NCBI RefSeq assembly: GCF_000525835.1
Contig: NZ_AODD01000031.1
Coordinates: 1-49,898, forward strand
From: Listeria grandensis FSL F6-0971
Lineage (GTDB): Bacteria > Bacillota > Bacilli > Lactobacillales > Listeriaceae
Direction of reading: 5' to 3'
DNA length: 49,898 nucleotides
The notes under the pieces are model-generated. The model saw nothing but the letters and a program-made list of their open reading frames with translations. It was not told the DNA's origin and searched no databases. Shown here one piece after another: positions 36,601 through 47,419 of this stretch. How positions within the stretch are numbered: position 1 is the first letter of the stretch; each line of letters begins with the position of its first letter. Made by a program: the position numbers and the translations under genes.

Positions 36601-39600
36601 AGTGTGTACCAAGGTGGAAACGCACAAGCAGCAAGACTTATCATCAAATACAAGAACAATGGCAAAGGCCCAAGTATCACAGACGCGCAAGCCACACCAG
36701 ACAAAATCAAAAACGTCTACATCAACGAATTATCATCAGAAGGAACAGCGAGTTCTAAAGATGCATGGATCGAGCTTTACAATGACAACGATGTGCCAGT
36801 TGTTTTAGATAAAGGTATGTATATCACTGATAAATCTAAGACACTAGACAAATTCGAGTTTTCCAAATTCATCATCCCAGCTAAAGGGTACCGCATTTTG
36901 TATTCTGATAAAGCTCCGGAACTTGGAAACAACCACTTGAGTTTCGAAATCGGCGGTAGCGGCGACGTTATTTTATCCGCAAAAGTCGGTTCTGAATTTA
37001 AAACGGTAGACTCTATCAAATATACAAAACAAGCGTACAATCAAACATTCGGGCGCCAAGCAGACGCAAGCAAAACATTAACATTATTCAGCTCCGAAAC
37101 GTTTGGCACATCAAACAACAGCGGTCAAACAAACTACGCGGTACAGTTCAGCAAAGATCGCGGCATTTACGACACTGGTTTTGACCTAACGATGACTTCT
37201 AAAGCCGGCATCACACTGAAATACACCCTAGATGGCAGCGAACCGAGCGCAACAAAAGGTACAGTTTATACTGGCCCAATCAAGATCAGCAAAACTACGG
37301 TTGTTAAAGTCTACGGCTATGATGCAACTGGTAACACAGGCGTCCTTTCCAACACGTACGTTCTGCGTGACAACTACAAAAACGAAGTCACATCCGGCGT
37401 TCTATGGCAGTTCAAAACTAACATTACGAGCGATGAATACGCGCAAGCCATCGATGACTTCCCAATCGTTTCTGTCACAGGTGCGGCAACAGACCTAGTC
37501 GCTACCTCTTACAGCCCTGGAACATTCGAGTATTTAGATTCACACATGGGCGGCGGCGGAACCAACTACTTCAACTACTCCGGTGCTGAAAAATTCGGAC
37601 AGGCAAGCGCTGGGCAATACAATTCCGGTGTAGCAGTTAAATTCCACCGTGATTACAACGCGAAAAAAGCAAAATACAACTTCTTTGATGCAACACCAGG
37701 CGAAGCTTTCCCAGTTGTAGGTAAATTCAGCAAACTAGAACTAAAAGAAGGACAAGACGGTCCACAAAATGACGTCTACAACTTAGGCTATAATCGCTAC
37801 GATGAAACAGTAACAAACGAATTAGCACGACAAATGAACAAACTCGCACTGCATACAAAATACGTGCAGTACTACTACAACGGCAAATACATGGGCGTAA
37901 AAACAATGCGTGAAGACTTCGGACAAAATATGTTTGAAGAATACTTCGGCGGTAGCGATGACGACTACACGAAAATTCGCTTCCAAGATGGCTATTTCAT
38001 TCCAGGTATCGTAGAAGCTGGTGACGGCGACGCGAACATTTTGACAAAAGTAAAAGCCGTTGCAACAGCGAAAAACTTCCAAGAATTCAAAAACTATGTC
38101 GATGTAGAAGATTTAATCAAAACACAAATCCTCTTCATGTTTATTGATACCGAACAAGAAGTAGACGCAGTCGTTTCCAATGATATTTTAAACGGTAACG
38201 GAATCAAGATGAAATTCAACATCAATGATACAGACGGTGCCTTCTACAATAACGGCGGCACTGGTACAACCTCTTCTGCCCTAGCAGGTGGTGGCGGAAC
38301 GTATCGCTACAAATGGTCCGCTTTTGACACTAACTCAAAACTTGGCGCTGGTTCTCTATTTGGTAGCTTTTCAGGTAATAGTACTACGGTGCCAACAGCC
38401 GGAAACCTAGAGTTCAAGACGCTTGTAAAAGATCAAGTCCTCAAGCAAATCGGCCCAGCAAGCGGTGACTTCGCAGGTGCAACGGATGCTCCATTATCTG
38501 TCGCAAACGTGAGACAACTGATTCTGGATAACCAAAAAGAAATCGACGCAGCCTACAAACTTGACGCAGCATTTATGGGTGCTAGAACTACCATTTACAA
38601 AGATTGGTTAACAACACAAGTCAAAGTCCAAGCCCAAGTCCCTGACCGCGTGAAATACAACTTAGAAATGTGGACAAAATACGGCATGGCACATACACTA
38701 CAAAACGTAAGCATCATACCGAGCGGCTCTGGCGTAGTTCTAAATAACCCTAACGCCAACACAGATGTTTACTATACAACAGACGGTACCGATCCAATGG
38801 GTGCAGACGGTGTCGTATCAAGCAAAGCAACGAAATATACAGCAGGAACAATACTTCCAAAAACAACATCACTTACCGTTCGCGCCTTCACAACAAATAA
38901 CTGGGGTCCAACAGCAAATAATGCCCTAGAAGCAGCAGATGCACAAAAAGACGCAGCAGTAGAGAAAAGTAGTCTCAGAATTATTCACAAATAACAACCC
39001 AGATTCAGGCTCCATCAAGACAGAAACAGATGAACTAGCAATTGCCACAGCTCAAAAAGCAGTAGACACTGTGAAAGATCCAATTTTAAAAGCAGACCTA
39101 CAAACTAAATTGAACACAGCCAAGACATTACTAGAAAACAAAACATCCGGAACCATCACGACAAATGCCTTTACACTAGGCGTGGACAACTACGTAAAAG
39201 GAACATATACTGGCGATGTCGCAAAAATAGGTCTAGAAGTTAACAGCACACTACAACAAATCATTCCCGTCAGCAGTTCACCATACCAATACTACGCAAA
39301 AGACAAAATAAGCGCAGCAAAAGACCAAGTCTACATGATCGCTTATGACAAAAATGGTAACGAGCTACAAAAAACAAAGGTAAACGTGCAGATCCCAACA
39401 ACCGTCAAAATGACACCGAACCTCTTCTATATTGGCAAAGACAACTATGTAACGGGGCAATTTTCTGGTGATCTTGCAAGAATCAGTTTGACAGTAAACG
39501 GCGTGGAAGGCACAAAAGTTGGTGTCGCCACTTCAGACTTTAAGTACTATGCAAAAAACCTTATTCTCAAATTAACAGATGTCGTTAAGGTTACTGGTTA

Positions 39601-40684
39601 CGACACGAATGGCCAAGTCTTAGACACAAAAAATATCATCGTCACGAAAGAACTTACAGCAGGAACGTTTACTTCTCTAAGTCCATTCAAGCTAGGAAAA
39701 GAAAACTATGTAACGGGACAATTTTCTGGCGACATTACGAAAATCAGTTTGACAGTAAATGGTGTGGAAGGTACGAAAATTCCGGCTACCACTCCAGACT
39801 TTAAGTATTACGCAAGCAACATTATTTCGAACCTAAAGGACGTGGTTAAGATTACTGGTTACGATAACACCGGCAAAGTCTTAGACACAAAAACGATTTC
39901 AGTCACTACTGACACTACAGTAGGAACGATTACTTCCCTAAACCCATTCACGCCTGGCAAAGAAAACTACGTAACCGGACAATTTTCTGGTGAGGTTGCG
40001 AAAATCAGTTTGACAGTAAATAGCGTGGAAGGTACGAAAGTGGGCGTTACTGCTACAGACATAAAGTATTATGCTAACAATGTCATCCGTAGCGCAACTG
40101 ATATCGCTATAATTACAGCATATGACAGCACTGGCAAAGTACTTGATACAAAACCTGTGACGATTACTAGCCCACCAGGAACAATTAACACCCTAGCTAC
40201 ATTTACTATCGGCCAAGATCACTATATAACAGGCACGTACACCGGCGATATGACAAAAATAGAGCTACAAGTCAATGGAGTTACACTACAACGAGTTGGC
40301 GTAACCGATGGCATCATCAAATATTACGCAAAAACAAACATCACAAAAGCAACTGATACTGTAAAATTAGTAGGCTTTAATGCAGCTGGTCAAGAAGTAA
40401 GCAGCAAAGTAGTCTCCATCGCATCAGTTAGCGGAAGCGTCACAGTAAGCCCATTCAAAATCGGCGCTGACAACTACGTAAAAGGTCAATACACCGGCGA
40501 CGTGGTACGAATTCGTCTAACAGTAAACAACGTGCAACAGACGACAGTTCAAGTTCTTCCGATCGGCCAAGAATTCCAGTACTATGCGAAAAACCTGATC
40601 ACAAGTAAGAACGATACAGTTGTCCTGACCGCATATGACGCGACTGGCTCTGCCCTACAAACAGTCAATGTTATTGTAAACTAA
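33631..40684 (+). CDS. Giant secreted multidomain protein with lamin-tail, chitobiase-C, CotH-kinase-like and Ig-like modules (one frameshift)
   Basis: Residues 1 to about 38 are a signal peptide (KKRNKFGLKIL, hydrophobic core, AAYADA). Two CBM96/DNRLRE-like beta modules (about 42-225, 231-412), a lamin-tail domain (about 428-564, INEVSSMG...DGWIEIFN) and a chitobiase/hexosaminidase-C domain (about 565-648, KYTLDGSVPS) follow. The whole set then repeats (about 654-1246). A CotH-kinase-like region spans about 1251-1680 (YVQYYYNGKYMGVKTMREDFG, NINDTDGAFY), then a third chitobiase-C-like domain (YYTTDGTDP). The frame breaks at the A-run 38965-38968; dropping one A reads on through AAVEKVVSELFTNNNPDSGS into a helical linker and six Ig-like repeats. 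Repaired length is about 2,340 residues. No LPXTG or other anchor is seen. The function is unknown; an extracellular protein kinase or adhesin is inferred. Confidence 0.8.
33745..37370 (+). repeat. Large internal duplication in the giant secreted protein
   Basis: The block DNRLRE-DNRLRE-LTD-chitobiase-C at about 33745-35575 recurs at about 35590-37370. Corresponding stretches keep the same motifs (DDAEEYG, AFRF, IGSVYQGG, INE.SS.GT, YTLDGS.PS). Divergence at protein level shows it is an old duplication. Confidence 0.8.
39150..40681 (+). repeat. Six tandem approximately 255-bp repeats encoding Ig-like modules
   Basis: Each unit of about 85 residues starts with a GxIT/F-phenylalanine-x-GxxNY.TG.YTGD pattern and ends in a strand before the next. 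Starts are near 39150, 39415, 39665, 39920, 40180 and 40435. Units two to four are most alike (repeated FSGD/E, LTVNGVEGTK, DFKYYA). Confidence 0.85.
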
Positions 40685-40700
40685 ATGATGAAAATTAATG

Positions 40701-40740
40701 AAACGACTCCCTGTTTTAAGCTAGCAGGGAGTCGTTTTAT
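40701..40740 (+). terminator. Terminator of the giant secreted protein gene
   Basis: AAACGACTCCCTG (40701-40713) pairs with CAGGGAGTCGTTT (40725-40737), followed by a T-rich tract. Confidence 0.92.
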
Positions 40741-40774
40741 TTATGCACCGAAAGGCTTAATGTATACGCGGAAG

Positions 40775-40815
40775 TGTTTGGAAAAAAATGGATTAGCGGT
40801 TCACTTCAAACAGCT
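40775..40815. repeat. Third, shorter copy of the 28.4-kb repeat
   Basis: GGATTAGCGGTTC...TTCAAACAGCTCCAACAACT resembles the ends of the units at 28413-28540 with the middle deleted. It again sits directly behind a terminator. Confidence 0.45.
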
Positions 40816-40844
40816 CCAACAACTAATCTGACATTGCTCTAATA

Positions 40845-41444
40845 CTAGTCGTATATGTAGCGCTTTATTTTTTTATCAATATATTGTGCTAAAGCCAAGG
40901 CAGAAAAAGTTATTTTGTTATTTCGACGACTAAAGTAAATAGCTTTTTCGTAGGAAAGGCTCGAACAAGCGGTGTAAACCATTTCTTTAGAATAATATGC
41001 GATTCGATTATGCAGTTCATCCAATGTTAAATGAAACTCTTCTCGATTCTTGTAGATAAACAAATCAATAAACGTACTTAGAATAGCAGACCGAACGCTT
41101 TCTTGATTTAAAATAAATGCTCTCCAAATGGGGACTTGTTGCTTGCTCCATGATACTAAGTTGTGCACACCTTCTTTATCTCCCATCCTTCTTAATAACG
41201 GCGCCGGAAGATACCAAATAAATGTCTTCTCCCAAGCCTTAAATATAAGCGATTTAGTGTCAAATAGGGACCCGTCTGCTCCTATTAAATTTAGATCATT
41301 ATCAACATGACAGGAAACTAAGCCATCATCAATGAGCACAATCCCAGACTCAAAGTAAAATGTTTCATCTTTCATAAAAGTCATTAATTCAGCGTGTTCT
41401 TGGAATTCTAACGTGTTTGTGAGTGGGAGCCAAAGTTCCTTCAT
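40845..41444 (-). CDS. Crp/PrfA-like putative transcriptional regulator
   Basis: 199 residues. The N-terminal half looks like a cNMP-type beta-barrel (TFYFESGIVLIDDGLVSCHV, then GADGSLFDTKSL). A long helix follows, and the C-terminal 60 residues could form a winged helix (YSKEMVYTACSSLSYEKAIY..NNKITFSALALAQY). It lacks a clear recognition-helix consensus, so the assignment is moderate. ATG 41444 follows AAAGGAG. It is convergent with the giant gene and downstream of the EPS operon on the same strand, so it could regulate either. Confidence 0.55.
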   Translation of the reverse strand: MKELWLPLTNTLEFQEHAELMTFMKDETFYFESGIVLIDDGLVSCHVDNDLNLIGADGSLFDTKSLIFKAWEKTFIWYLPAPLLRRMGDKEGVHNLVSWSKQQVPIWRAFILNQESVRSAILSTFIDLFIYKNREEFHLTLDELHNRIAYYSKEMVYTACSSLSYEKAIYFSRRNNKITFSALALAQYIDKKIKRYIYD

Positions 41445-41491
41445 AGCGTAAAAACTCCTTTATTTGAATTCATTCATTTCCTATTGCTGTG

Positions 41492-42611
41492 CTATCTGTC
41501 TTCATCTTGCATCTTGTTATTTCTATTTTTTTTCGATAAGTTTTTATATGATGCATCATTTATTTCTTGATCGGTACGTTTTGTTTCTAAGGAGTCGTAT
41601 ATACCGGCCCATTTTTCATGATATGCTTCGAGCGAAAAACCATTTTGTATCGTTTTTCGTGCGACCGCACTGTAACGTTCTCGACATCGGGAATTTTTTT
41701 AAGAATGCAGTTAGCTTTGTTATCATTTCCTCGACATTTCCCGGTTCTGATAACATTCCATTTTGACCATCCTGAATCACTTCCGGAATGCCACCAATCC
41801 TTGTCGAAAGGTTGGGAATTCCCGCTGCCATCGTTTCTAGAATCGCCATTGGAAGCCCTTCATGATACGAGGGTAAGAAGTGAAGAACTGTATCTTTCAA
41901 AACCTCTTTTTGTTCTATCTTTCCAATCCATCCACCAAGTTCGACATTTCTAATCTGATGAGTCTGAATTGCTTCGGCCACCTGCTCCACTTCTCCATCT
42001 CCATATAGAACAAAACGAATGTCCGGAAACGCTTCTTCCATTTTTTTCGCCACTTGCAAAAGGTCATAGCTCCCTTTTCGCTGTCCAATTCGACCAAATG
42101 TCACAATGGTCTTTGAATCCGGTTGAAAAGAGGACTGCTCAGGTATTCGTACGGCATTAGGAATGACGGCGATCGAAGTGGACGTGAGTTGCCTATAAAA
42201 ATCTGCCCAACTATCACTTAAAACAATAAGCCGATCCAAGCGATTAAGTGTCTTCCTAATTTGATTCTGAACAAAAGGACTGCTATTTTGAAAAAAGACA
42301 TCGAACTGTGAAGCATGCATATGAAATAGGACACGGCAATGTTTCGGAACAAGCTTAGCGAGAAGTGCTTTTCGGAAAAAGCTACCCTTTTGGGCAACAT
42401 GGAAATGGACTATGTCGATTTGCTCTTCTCGGATGATTCGCCGGATTCTCTGAAGAGCCTGCCATTCTGTACGCCATTTATGTTGGCTTGACCAAGAGCT
42501 TAAAAAGAAGAGCTTATGCTTCGGATGCGTATAAAATTGCTGAAAATTAGATAAGACAGTTGCAATTCCGCCTTTTTCGCGTGGGTCTGGTCCCACCATT
42601 AAAATGTTCAT
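41492..42611 (-). pseudogene. GT4-family glycosyltransferase, one frameshift near the C-terminus
   Basis: From ATG 42611 the protein reads MNILMVGPDPREKGGIATVL, the usual GT-B opening. The GT4 nucleotide-sugar site follows (ITFGRIGQRKG-like VTFGRIGQRKGSYDL, then PSYHEGLPMAILETMAAGIP with the E-x7-E motif). After FLKK the frame is lost at the seven-base run 41694-41700. Removing one base continues as RYSAVARKTIQNGFSLEAYH, then EKWAGIYDSLE, the expected C-terminal helix, to the stop at 41492. Repaired length is about 372 residues. It transfers a sugar onto the lipid-linked repeat unit in the cytoplasm and is the last gene of the EPS operon. Confidence 0.82.
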
Positions 42612-42630
42612 GTTTCTCTCCCTTCCTTTT

Positions 42631-44022
42631 TCATAAATCGTGCACGCATATCATGAATATCTCGCGGTACAGCCAGAATAAAAAGCCAAGTGCCCCGATA
42701 ATCAGGCCCTTTTCGACCCAGTCCTCTCTAAAAAAGGCGCTGTAGACGGCGAGTCCATACAAAATGCCAATGATAATGATGTGCCGTTTGACAGAAAAGC
42801 CTTCCCAAATGCGCATGGAGAAAAAGGTACGCGCGAGGAAAAAAATAATATACGCTGTTCCCGTTGCGAGCGCAGCACCGACAGCACCATAAGATGGGAC
42901 CAGCATAAAATTCAATATCACTGCAAAAAGGAGCGCGATGAGTGAAACATAAATATTCAGCACACTACGTTTTAAAAAGACGATACCAAGATTGGTCGTT
43001 TCACTAATGGTCATCATGAGTGGGTAAAAACAAAGAAGCGGAAAAATATACTGTGCTTCTAAATAGGCGGGTGATAGAATCACGACAATCCATTCTTTGA
43101 AGAAGAGCATTACCAGAAAGAAAAGACTGATGCCAAACATGACGATATGGCTCACTTTTTCATAATAGATAACGGGTTTCTTATGCTTATACCATTCATA
43201 CGCCGTCGGAACCCAGAAATTAGCGAAACTCACCTGAATAATCATCAGCGCGCTAGCAATTTTAAACGCTGCTGTATAAATACCTAGCACATAGAAATCC
43301 GCGAACGTCCGCAGAAAAATTTTATCGACGAGGATCAGAAGGCTATAGAGAAAAGTCCCCACCACAACGGGCAGACCAAACTGCGCTAACCGTTTTAAGA
43401 GGTCTTTATCCACCCTTCCTTTCATAGAACGAAACAGATGAAAATGCGCCAATATCAGTAGAAGGTCACCCGCAATTTGTCCAATTAACATGCCATAGAT
43501 GACTGTAACAAACGTCGGCGGGCCAATCCAAAGGGCAATAAGCGTCCCTATCAAAATCGTTCCTTTGACGAGAATGTTATAGAAGGAAAATGAGAGCGCC
43601 CGATTCTCCATTCGAATGAGTAAGAGTAAAAAGCGTTCAAAAATCAGAAAAAAACTAGAAATCCCCAACAAATAAATGGCCGTAGTGTAGCTCGAATCCG
43701 CAAATAAAATAGTCGAAATCAGCGGAGCAAATCCAACCATGCCTCCGATGAGTACTACAGAAGAAATAAGTGGGACCAACATGGCTTGCTTCATTAACCT
43801 GACCGGCGTTTGCTGATCATGAAATTCCCGTGTAAACGCCTGATCAAATCCCAAATAAATGATATAAATCAAAAACGTTTGCGCGAGGAAGAACATGCTC
43901 GTTTTTCCGTATTCTGCCGGGGATAAGAAATAAGTGGTCACGGGGATCAAGATTAAATTCAGCAAAGCTGCCCCCAATGAACCAATCGAGAATTGGCCTA
44001 AACGAATCAATAATGGTTTCAA
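42631..44022 (-). CDS. Wzx-type polysaccharide flippase (MOP superfamily)
   Basis: A protein of about 463 residues with 12-14 TM helices and the opening LGQFSIGSLGAALLNLILIP, followed by TTYFLSPAEYGKTSMFFLAQ, characteristic of oligosaccharide exporters. It moves undecaprenyl-linked repeat units across the membrane. The frame overlaps the polymerase gene upstream. I place the start near TTG 44022, just after the polymerase stop, because the sequence before it is hydrophilic and shared with the other gene; the exact start is uncertain. Confidence 0.85.
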   Translation of the reverse strand: MKPLLIRLGQFSIGSLGAALLNLILIPVTTYFLSPAEYGKTSMFFLAQTFLIYIIYLGFDQAFTREFHDQQTPVRLMKQAMLVPLISSVVLIGGMVGFAPLISTILFADSSYTTAIYLLGISSFFLIFERFLLLLIRMENRALSFSFYNILVKGTILIGTLIALWIGPPTFVTVIYGMLIGQIAGDLLLILAHFHLFRSMKGRVDKDLLKRLAQFGLPVVVGTFLYSLLILVDKIFLRTFADFYVLGIYTAAFKIASALMIIQVSFANFWVPTAYEWYKHKKPVIYYEKVSHIVMFGISLFFLVMLFFKEWIVVILSPAYLEAQYIFPLLCFYPLMMTISETTNLGIVFLKRSVLNIYVSLIALLFAVILNFMLVPSYGAVGAALATGTAYIIFFLARTFFSMRIWEGFSVKRHIIIIGILYGLAVYSAFFREDWVEKGLIIGALGFLFWLYREIFMICVHDL

Positions 44023-44029
44023 AATAACA

Positions 44030-45287
44030 TCATTCTTTCTTAGATAGAATAATACCGCCACAAACAAGTCCTAAAAAGGTAGAAGATAACGCTGAAAATA
44101 GAACATGCCCAGCGAAGAAACTGTACAGTACAATGACGAGAAACATGTAGCTATAAATAGAGCGAGACCCTTTTGAAAAAGCCAACCATAGAAAGTAGCC
44201 GAGCATCACAATAAGAAGTAGGATTCCCAAGACGCCTAGTCCAAATAACCCATCAAAAAAGTCCATTTCAATCAGTCCGAACCGTCCGAAATTTTCCAAC
44301 CTGTATTCAAACCCTTGCCCAAATAAAAAACTGAAACCAAAGTTTGTATCCTCTAAAAAATACATCATTCCACTTTCTAAAAAATCGCTTCGTGAACTCG
44401 TCAAAAGTCGCACCAAATTGCCATCATACAAATGGTAAAAATAAACGATACGCTCATACGTCCCCTCTACCATCTCGGCAGCATAATGAATGCCTCGAAA
44501 CACTACCCACCCAACAGCAAGAAAGCTGGCCATCCAAATCATGATGCGATGCAACGCCGAGCGATAGCCTGTGCCAAAAAGGAGATGCACGAGTAGAAAA
44601 ATACTCACAATCACGCCGTATAAAATACCTGTTTTCGTACCCACTAGAAGCAAACAGACGATATTACCCGCATAAAGAATAAGTAGTAGTAGCAATCGCA
44701 TATTCCACTTTCCTGACAACTGTAGCCACAAAGCCCTTGCCGTAAATGTAATCGAGATAATGAAAGCAAAACTAGTATCATTATTCGCGAAAAAATAGCC
44801 TTTATACCCGGCATCTGAATTGTCATACGTTTGATAACCCACGCCGAGCACATACGGAATCAACAGACCAGTAGTGAATAAAAAACTGATCACGATAAAC
44901 AGTTCTTCATAGCGTATTGTTTGGAGAATGCTTTTCCGCTGATAGATGTAGTAAGGGATCAAGACCCATAAAAAGTATTTGATAAACACTGACAAATCTG
45001 CCATCATCCAAGCCAACGGATTTTGTAAAAAGATTCCCTGCAGCAGCCAAATCAAGAGGTTACCCGCGATAAACAAAAAAGTCACATATGTCAGCGCCGA
45101 TTTTGGAAGGTCATCCATACCAATCGCGATAATCAAAAACAAGAGGAAGACAAAACGATAGCCAACACCGATTGGCACTGATATTCCCGAAGTAAGAAAT
45201 AGCCCGTTTAAAAAAATCAATAAGCGGAAATATCGCAGTAAGGCCAATAAAAATAAGAATATTAAGAGGCATTTTCGTCATCATCAT
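44030..45287 (-). CDS. Wzy-like polysaccharide polymerase / O-antigen ligase family membrane protein (probable frameshift near start)
   Basis: About 405 residues from TTG 45247, with about ten or more TM helices and a large extracellular loop (residues about 255-330), as in Wzy polymerases. The better start is ATG 45287, with GGAG 7 nt upstream and 3 nt after the preceding stop. That frame (MMMTKMPLNILI) joins the main one if one base is removed from the run 45249-45253. If the break is real, translation would need the TTG. The enzyme would polymerise repeat units outside the membrane. The sequence of this class is too variable to predict the linkage. Confidence 0.75.
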
Positions 45288-45290
45288 TTT

Positions 45291-46037
45291 TTAGCTCCGT
45301 TTCCGCTTCTCTTGCAGGACCTGTCGAATAAAAGCAATATTGCCAATGATATAACGCTTAAACATCCGTCTCGGCTCCTGCACCCATCGGTAAAACCATT
45401 CCAGTCCGATTCGTTGCATCCATTTCGGCGCCCGTTTCGTCTTACCAGCAAGCACATCAAAGCTACCACCAACCCCCATCGCAAAAGGAACCTCCATAAT
45501 TGGCTGATAATCATGAATCCACACTTCTTTTTTCGGGCTAGAGAAAGCAACGAAAAGCAAGTCAGCTTGGCTATCACGAATCGCTTCCGCAATTTCCATT
45601 GCTTCTGTTTCCTCAAAATAACCGTTGCGAAAGCCCGCAATATCTAAGTTTGGATACTGCTGCTGATGTTTGGCAACAACTGCTTGAACAACCTCTTCCG
45701 TCGCACCAAAATAGTAGGGGCGCCAACCATTTTCAGCCGCTTTTTTCACTAATGCTTCAAATAGATCAATCCCCGTCACACGCTCTGGCACGTCATAGCC
45801 GAGAAATCGAGCCGCCCAAACGATTGATTGCCCATCCGCATTAATGAGTGGGCTTTTATTAATAATTTGGCGGCAAGTAGGATTTTGTGCCATGAGGTTG
45901 ATCTTTCCTGCGTTAATAACCACATGCTGTACAGGTTCTCCCAATGCCACGAGCGCTTCCACACGTCCTAAGCTCTCCTCCATCGTCAGCGGATCAAGAT
46001 AACTTCCAAGCAGATGAATTCGTTTCCTTGCCACCAT
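45291..46037 (-). CDS. WecG/TagA/CpsF-family glycosyltransferase (GT26)
   Basis: 248 residues. The family signatures are clear: VVINAGKINLMAQNP, NADGQSIVWAARFLG (catalytic Asp), RVTGIDLFEAL, YYFGATEEV, VAFSSPKKEVWIHDY and GVGGSFDVLAGKTKRAPKWM, ending in the basic membrane-binding tail. These enzymes add ManNAc-type sugars to a lipid-linked GlcNAc acceptor. ATG 46037 overlaps the stop of the initiating transferase (TAATG) and has AAGGAG upstream, so the genes are coupled. With the WecC-like dehydrogenase in the operon, it hints at ManNAc or ManNAcA in the polymer. Confidence 0.92.
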   Translation of the reverse strand: MVARKRIHLLGSYLDPLTMEESLGRVEALVALGEPVQHVVINAGKINLMAQNPTCRQIINKSPLINADGQSIVWAARFLGYDVPERVTGIDLFEALVKKAAENGWRPYYFGATEEVVQAVVAKHQQQYPNLDIAGFRNGYFEETEAMEIAEAIRDSQADLLFVAFSSPKKEVWIHDYQPIMEVPFAMGVGGSFDVLAGKTKRAPKWMQRIGLEWFYRWVQEPRRMFKRYIIGNIAFIRQVLQEKRKRS

Positions 46038-46651
46038 TAGTATGCTCCTTTAGGAATCAGAATGACCAAGACTGTTTTACCAATGATTTTGGCGTCTAGC
46101 TTGAAAGAAACCTGTTGAATATATTGCAGGTCCAGCTCGACCATTTCCTGAAAACTGAGCTCATTGCGCCCACTCACCTGCCAAAGCCCCGTACATCCTG
46201 GTATGATTGAAAGTCGTTTCTTATCATGCGATGTATATTCGGCTACTTCCCGCGGCAAAGGAGGCCTTGGACCTACGAGCGCCATATCACCCTTAATGAC
46301 ATTCCATAGCTGCGGCAACTCATCTAGGCTCGTTTTTCGTAAAACACGCCCAAATTTAGTGACACGTGGATCATTTTTCAGTTTAAACATGGCCCCTTCG
46401 ATCTCATTCTGTTTTAAATAATGATCTAATTGGGCTTCCGCATTCACATGCATCGTCCGGAATTTATACATATAAAATAAATGACCATCTTCTCCGACAC
46501 GCTTTTGCTTAAAAAACACAGGAGCACGCACATTGGAAAGCTTGATGACGAACATAATGATAATTAGAATTGGTGATAGTAACACAAAAGCGAGCAAACT
46601 CATGACACAATCAGATTTTTTTTTTATTTTAAGATACGTATTTGGTTTCAT
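46037..46651 (-). CDS. Undecaprenyl-phosphate sugar phosphotransferase (initiating transferase)
   Basis: 204 residues: one hydrophobic membrane hairpin (about 15-40), then the bacterial sugar transferase domain with KQKRVGEDGHLFYMYKFRTM, RKTSLDELPQLWNV, DMALVGPRPPLPREV and PGCTGLWQVSGRNELSF. It is the short EpsL/WcaJ-C-like form without the N-terminal TM domain. It loads the first sugar-phosphate onto undecaprenyl phosphate. ATG 46651 has AGGAG 10 nt upstream; the frame extends 16 codons further without an RBS. Confidence 0.92.
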   Translation of the reverse strand: MKPNTYLKIKKKSDCVMSLLAFVLLSPILIIIMFVIKLSNVRAPVFFKQKRVGEDGHLFYMYKFRTMHVNAEAQLDHYLKQNEIEGAMFKLKNDPRVTKFGRVLRKTSLDELPQLWNVIKGDMALVGPRPPLPREVAEYTSHDKKRLSIIPGCTGLWQVSGRNELSFQEMVELDLQYIQQVSFKLDAKIIGKTVLVILIPKGAY

Positions 46652-46664
46652 GTGTCTTGCACTC

Positions 46665-47339
46665 CTAATAATAATAATTTTCCATATTTTTAGTGCCATT
46701 AAAGATAGCGCCTAGTATTTTTGTTTGAGAGAGGCTGAGCTTTTCTACGGCTTGAATGGCCTTCGCTCGAAGTGTTTTATGGTAACGGCAGACTAAAATC
46801 ATGCCATCCACCATATCAGCTAGCGCCAACGCATCCGAAACAATCGTAACGGGAGGTGTATCGATGATGATATAATCAAATTCCTCTCTAAGCTTTTCCA
46901 GTAGCTCAATCATTTTTTCAGATGATAGTAATTCACTCGGATTTGGAGGTATAGAGCCACTCGTTAAAATAAAGAATTCACAGTCTGCTAAAGCTACGTT
47001 CTGCAACCCTTCTTCCACACTGAGGTATCCTAAGATGATATTGGATAAGCCGGCATGAAGGTCTTTTGAAAAACGTCGATGCAATGTTGGTCTCCGCATA
47101 TCTGCATCAATCAACAAGACCCGCTCTCCTCTTTGTGCATAGGTGATAGCCAAATGCGAGGCGATAGTAGATTTACCCGTGCCACTTTCTGGAGAAGTAA
47201 TCAGAATCACTTGTTTTCGCTTATCAATATTTGAGAAATCGATCCCCGTACGGATCAACTTAAACTGCTCACCCACAGGGGAATAACTTTTCTTTCCTTT
47301 CCTTTTATGTCTCGACAACGGCCTCACCTCAATTTTCAT
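46665..47339 (-). CDS. BY-type tyrosine kinase CpsD/YwqD-like
   Basis: About 224 residues. Walker A SPESGTGKSTIASHLA, Walker A' VLLIDADMRRP and Walker B YIIIDTPPVT place it among bacterial tyrosine kinases. The C-terminus is the short autophosphorylation cluster ENYYY. It works with the membrane activator encoded just upstream to control chain length and export. Start is uncertain: ATG 47339 gives a typical N-terminus but a weak RBS; GTG 47375 is an in-frame alternative. The gene ends 13 bp before the initiating transferase. Confidence 0.9.
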   Translation of the reverse strand: MKIEVRPLSRHKRKGKKSYSPVGEQFKLIRTGIDFSNIDKRKQVILITSPESGTGKSTIASHLAITYAQRGERVLLIDADMRRPTLHRRFSKDLHAGLSNIILGYLSVEEGLQNVALADCEFFILTSGSIPPNPSELLSSEKMIELLEKLREEFDYIIIDTPPVTIVSDALALADMVDGMILVCRYHKTLRAKAIQAVEKLSLSQTKILGAIFNGTKNMENYYY

Positions 47340-47419
47340 TTCTTGTCTGCACGTTATAGTTAACAGAAAACTCACTTACTTCACCTAGAACATTTAAATG
47401 CAACAGTTCCTGGATTTCC

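Noticed and set aside
47376-47419. A missing CpsB-type phosphatase gene between cpsC and cpsD
   Set aside because: The gap is only tens of bases; the phosphatase is simply not in this part of the operon.
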